A stretch of DNA of 7,087 nucleotides from the NCBI GenBank assembly GCA_030262795.1, contig JAJSZO010000132.1:1-7087 (forward strand), given 5' to 3'. The notes beneath the pieces are model-generated. The model had not been told where the DNA came from. It worked only from the letters and a program-made list of their open reading frames with translations, and searched no databases. The translations under genes and the position numbers were made by a program. The stretch's first letter is position 1; the number at the start of each line of letters is the position of its first letter. Source of the stretch: Deltaproteobacteria bacterium (GTDB lineage Bacteria > Desulfobacterota > Desulfobacteria > Desulfobacterales > ETH-SRB1). Positions 6,495 through 7,087 of this stretch are shown here, one piece after another.

Positions 6495-6530
6495 TGAAGA
6501 ATTTTTAATTTTGAATGAAGAAATTCTTCA
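6495..6530. repeat. Inverted repeat (10-bp arms, 16-nt loop)
   Basis: TGAAGAATTT (6495-6504) is the exact reverse complement of AAATTCTTCA (6521-6530). A second TGAAGAA at 6516-6522 makes a nested palindrome with the right arm (TGAAGAA-A-TTCTTCA, 6516-6530). It could be a regulator-binding site or a weak hairpin. Neither side has a clean T-run, so I do not call it a terminator. Confidence 0.55.
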
Positions 6531-6554
6531 ATTTTATTATAAAACCTGAATCCG

Positions 6555-6569
6555 TGGCACGAATTTTGA
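6555..6569 (+). promoter_or_regulatory. Sigma-54 (-24/-12) promoter-like motif
   Basis: TGGCACG, four bases, then TTGA: this matches the consensus TGGCACG-N4-TTGC at every conserved position except the final C (A here), and the GG to TTG spacing is exact. It faces right, toward the MITE-like element and the 3' end of the opposing transposase gene, with no plus-strand gene behind it. It may be a relic, a promoter of an antisense or small RNA, or chance. Confidence 0.3.
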
Positions 6570-6623
6570 TTTACAAGTAATAACAAGTAAATACACTCAA
6601 TCCTGAATCTTCCACATAGGCCA

Positions 6624-6631
6624 TTTTTCTA
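6624..6631. repeat. Target-site duplication, left copy
   Basis: TTTTTCTA directly abuts the left terminal repeat of the insertion and is identical to the 8 bases at 6779-6786. Its low complexity raises the chance level, but its exact placement at both ends makes duplication on insertion the best explanation. Confidence 0.85.
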
Positions 6632-6656
6632 GGCTATGTTCGCGTTAAGTGTGGAA
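6632..6656 (+). repeat. Left terminal inverted repeat of the MITE-like element
   Basis: A 25-bp end that starts GGCTATGTTCGCG and finishes TTAAGTGTGGAA. It is an exact reverse complement of 6754-6778; the match continues one more base outward only because of the flanking duplication. Confidence 0.93.
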
Positions 6657-6753
6657 TTTCTAAAAAGTCTCTGTTTTTTCAATAGGTTATCAATACAGTA
6701 AACTATTGCTCAAAGTGATACATATCAGCTATTCAAAAAATTTGATTATTTTT

Positions 6754-6778
6754 TTCCACACTTAACGCGAACATAGCC
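6754..6778 (-). repeat. Right terminal inverted repeat of the MITE-like element
   Basis: On the plus strand it starts TTCCACACTTAA and finishes CGCGAACATAGCC, perfectly complementary to the left end. The GGCTATG terminus faces outward, next to the right target duplication. Confidence 0.93.
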
Positions 6779-6786
6779 TTTTTCTA
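6779..6786. repeat. Target-site duplication, right copy
   Basis: TTTTTCTA immediately follows the right terminal repeat. Together with 6624-6631 it restores a single uninterrupted site when the 147-bp element and one copy are removed. Confidence 0.85.
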
Positions 6787-6821
6787 ATCATAACCTATTT
6801 AAAATAAAGTAGATTACAATT

Positions 6822-7087
6822 TTATTTGTGTAGTGACAATTGTTTTTCTATTTTTTCTAATTCAAAGATTTTCCAAAGCTTTTCTTGAACAGCACTTCTT
6901 TCAGTAATTTTACGTTCTGCATCTGTAGGGCTATAAACCATTATAACTTCCTGAATATCTGTTAATTCATCTTTCAGGACAGTCGTACTCATTTTATATC
7001 CTCCCTGTTCTGTCATCCATTGCATGACTCTTATTAAAATCATCGAAACGACGCAACAAAAAGCAAAAGCTCGAATTTTAGAATCTG
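6822..7087 (-). CDS. C-terminal tail of an IS1634/IS4-type transposase, 5' part beyond the window
   Basis: The frame enters open from the right edge and ends at a TAA (6824-6822), giving 88 residues. It begins DSKIRAFAFCCVVSMILIRVMQW, resembling the DSKIRVHAF-type helix near the end of IS1634-like DDE transposases. It continues through GGYKMSTTVLKDELTDIQEVIMVY (about 29-52) and a charged tail RSAVQEKLWKIFELEKIEKQL. The pattern of S..L..EL..I.EV..VY is what I recall from the C-termini of that family. An internal ATG at 6992 with GGGAGG 7 nt upstream could be read as a separate 56-residue gene, but the in-frame upstream similarity argues against it. Only the tail is visible, so whether the transposase is intact, and where the IS ends, cannot be judged. 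Confidence 0.68.
   Translation of the reverse strand, partial: DSKIRAFAFCCVVSMILIRVMQWMTEQGGYKMSTTVLKDELTDIQEVIMVYSPTDAERKITERSAVQEKLWKIFELEKIEKQLSLHK

Larger units (their letters stand above)
6632..6778. mobile_element. MITE-like non-autonomous insertion element, 147 bp
   Basis: The element is bounded by perfect 25-bp terminal inverted repeats, has a 97-bp AT-rich core without a coding frame, and is flanked by a perfect 8-bp direct repeat. Ends beginning with GG and an 8-bp duplication are typical of the ISL3 and IS256 transposase families; I cannot decide between them or name the parent element from sequence alone. Identical ends and an intact duplication indicate a recent insertion. It sits between the transposase tail and the methyltransferase operon, about 250 bp upstream of that operon, and interrupts no gene. 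The nearby transposase tail seems to be a different family and need not be the source of mobilisation. Transcribed through, it could fold into a long hairpin from its two ends. Confidence 0.88.
6379..6821. other. 443-bp non-coding AT-rich gap between the methyltransferase operon and the transposase tail
   Basis: No coding frame of any quality was found on either strand. From left to right the gap holds a weak operon promoter, an inverted repeat (6495-6530), a sigma-54-like motif (6555-6569), a short tandem duplication (TTACAAGTAA then TAACAAGTAA, 6571-6590) and the MITE-like insertion with its target duplication (6624-6786). The last 35 bp lead to the transposase stop and presumably contain or adjoin the end of that IS, which I could not locate. 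Confidence 0.8.

Noticed and set aside
6681..6799. AATAGGTTAT inside the MITE and its reverse complement at 6790-6799 in the right flank
   Set aside because: The 10-bp match is AT-rich, not symmetrical with the element ends, and close to what chance gives in such sequence.
6632..7087. The 25-bp repeats as the ends of the IS that carries the transposase tail
   Set aside because: Both repeats lie on the same side of the transposase gene and are flanked by their own 8-bp duplication, so they bound a separate 147-bp element.

Overview
The window is an AT-rich bacterial chromosome segment in which every recognisable gene lies on the minus strand, so the order of transcription runs from high to low coordinates. 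The gene set suggests an anaerobic bacterium, possibly a Desulfobacterota (delta-proteobacterial) sulfate reducer: a UbiA/UbiX pair of the kind used for menaquinone, an AmmeMemoRadiSam-type radical SAM enzyme, a Uma2-family protein, short heptamer repeats between genes, and IS debris. The lineage is an inference from gene content; there is no rRNA or other marker here.

Right end (6379-7087): accessory DNA. The C-terminal tail of an IS1634/IS4-type transposase enters from the right edge. Just beyond its stop lies a compact 147-bp element (6632-6778) with perfect 25-bp terminal inverted repeats and a perfect 8-bp target duplication, i.e. a recent non-coding MITE-like insertion. The rest of this gap is AT-rich, with a palindrome and an isolated sigma-54-like motif.

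Middle (3169-6378): a tight four-gene unit of class I SAM methyltransferase, AmrS-like radical SAM enzyme, UbiA-family prenyltransferase and UbiX-family flavin prenyltransferase. Gaps are 1 bp and 3 bp, followed by a GTGA start/stop overlap. UbiA would join a polyprenyl tail to an aromatic acid; UbiX would make the prenylated flavin used by a UbiD-type decarboxylase encoded elsewhere. The pair fits a late quinone (probably menaquinone) step. The roles of the methyltransferase and the radical SAM protein in this unit are unknown.

Left (1-3145): a consensus-like sigma-70 promoter (3115-3145) precedes a Uma2-family protein, a small DUF2065 membrane protein, queA and tgt (3' end cut by the window edge). 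Tgt and QueA carry out two steps of queuosine tRNA modification. The queA-tgt gap is filled by two oppositely oriented 7-bp repeat arrays. Both keep an exact 7-base period and could fold into a long imperfect hairpin in the mRNA. One array starts at the queA stop codon and the other ends 9 nt before the tgt start.

Most of the window is ordinary housekeeping sequence. The items worth a second look are the MITE-like element, the inverted heptamer arrays, the orphan amrS in a quinone operon and the stranded sigma-54-like motif. I see no convincing new multi-gene system.
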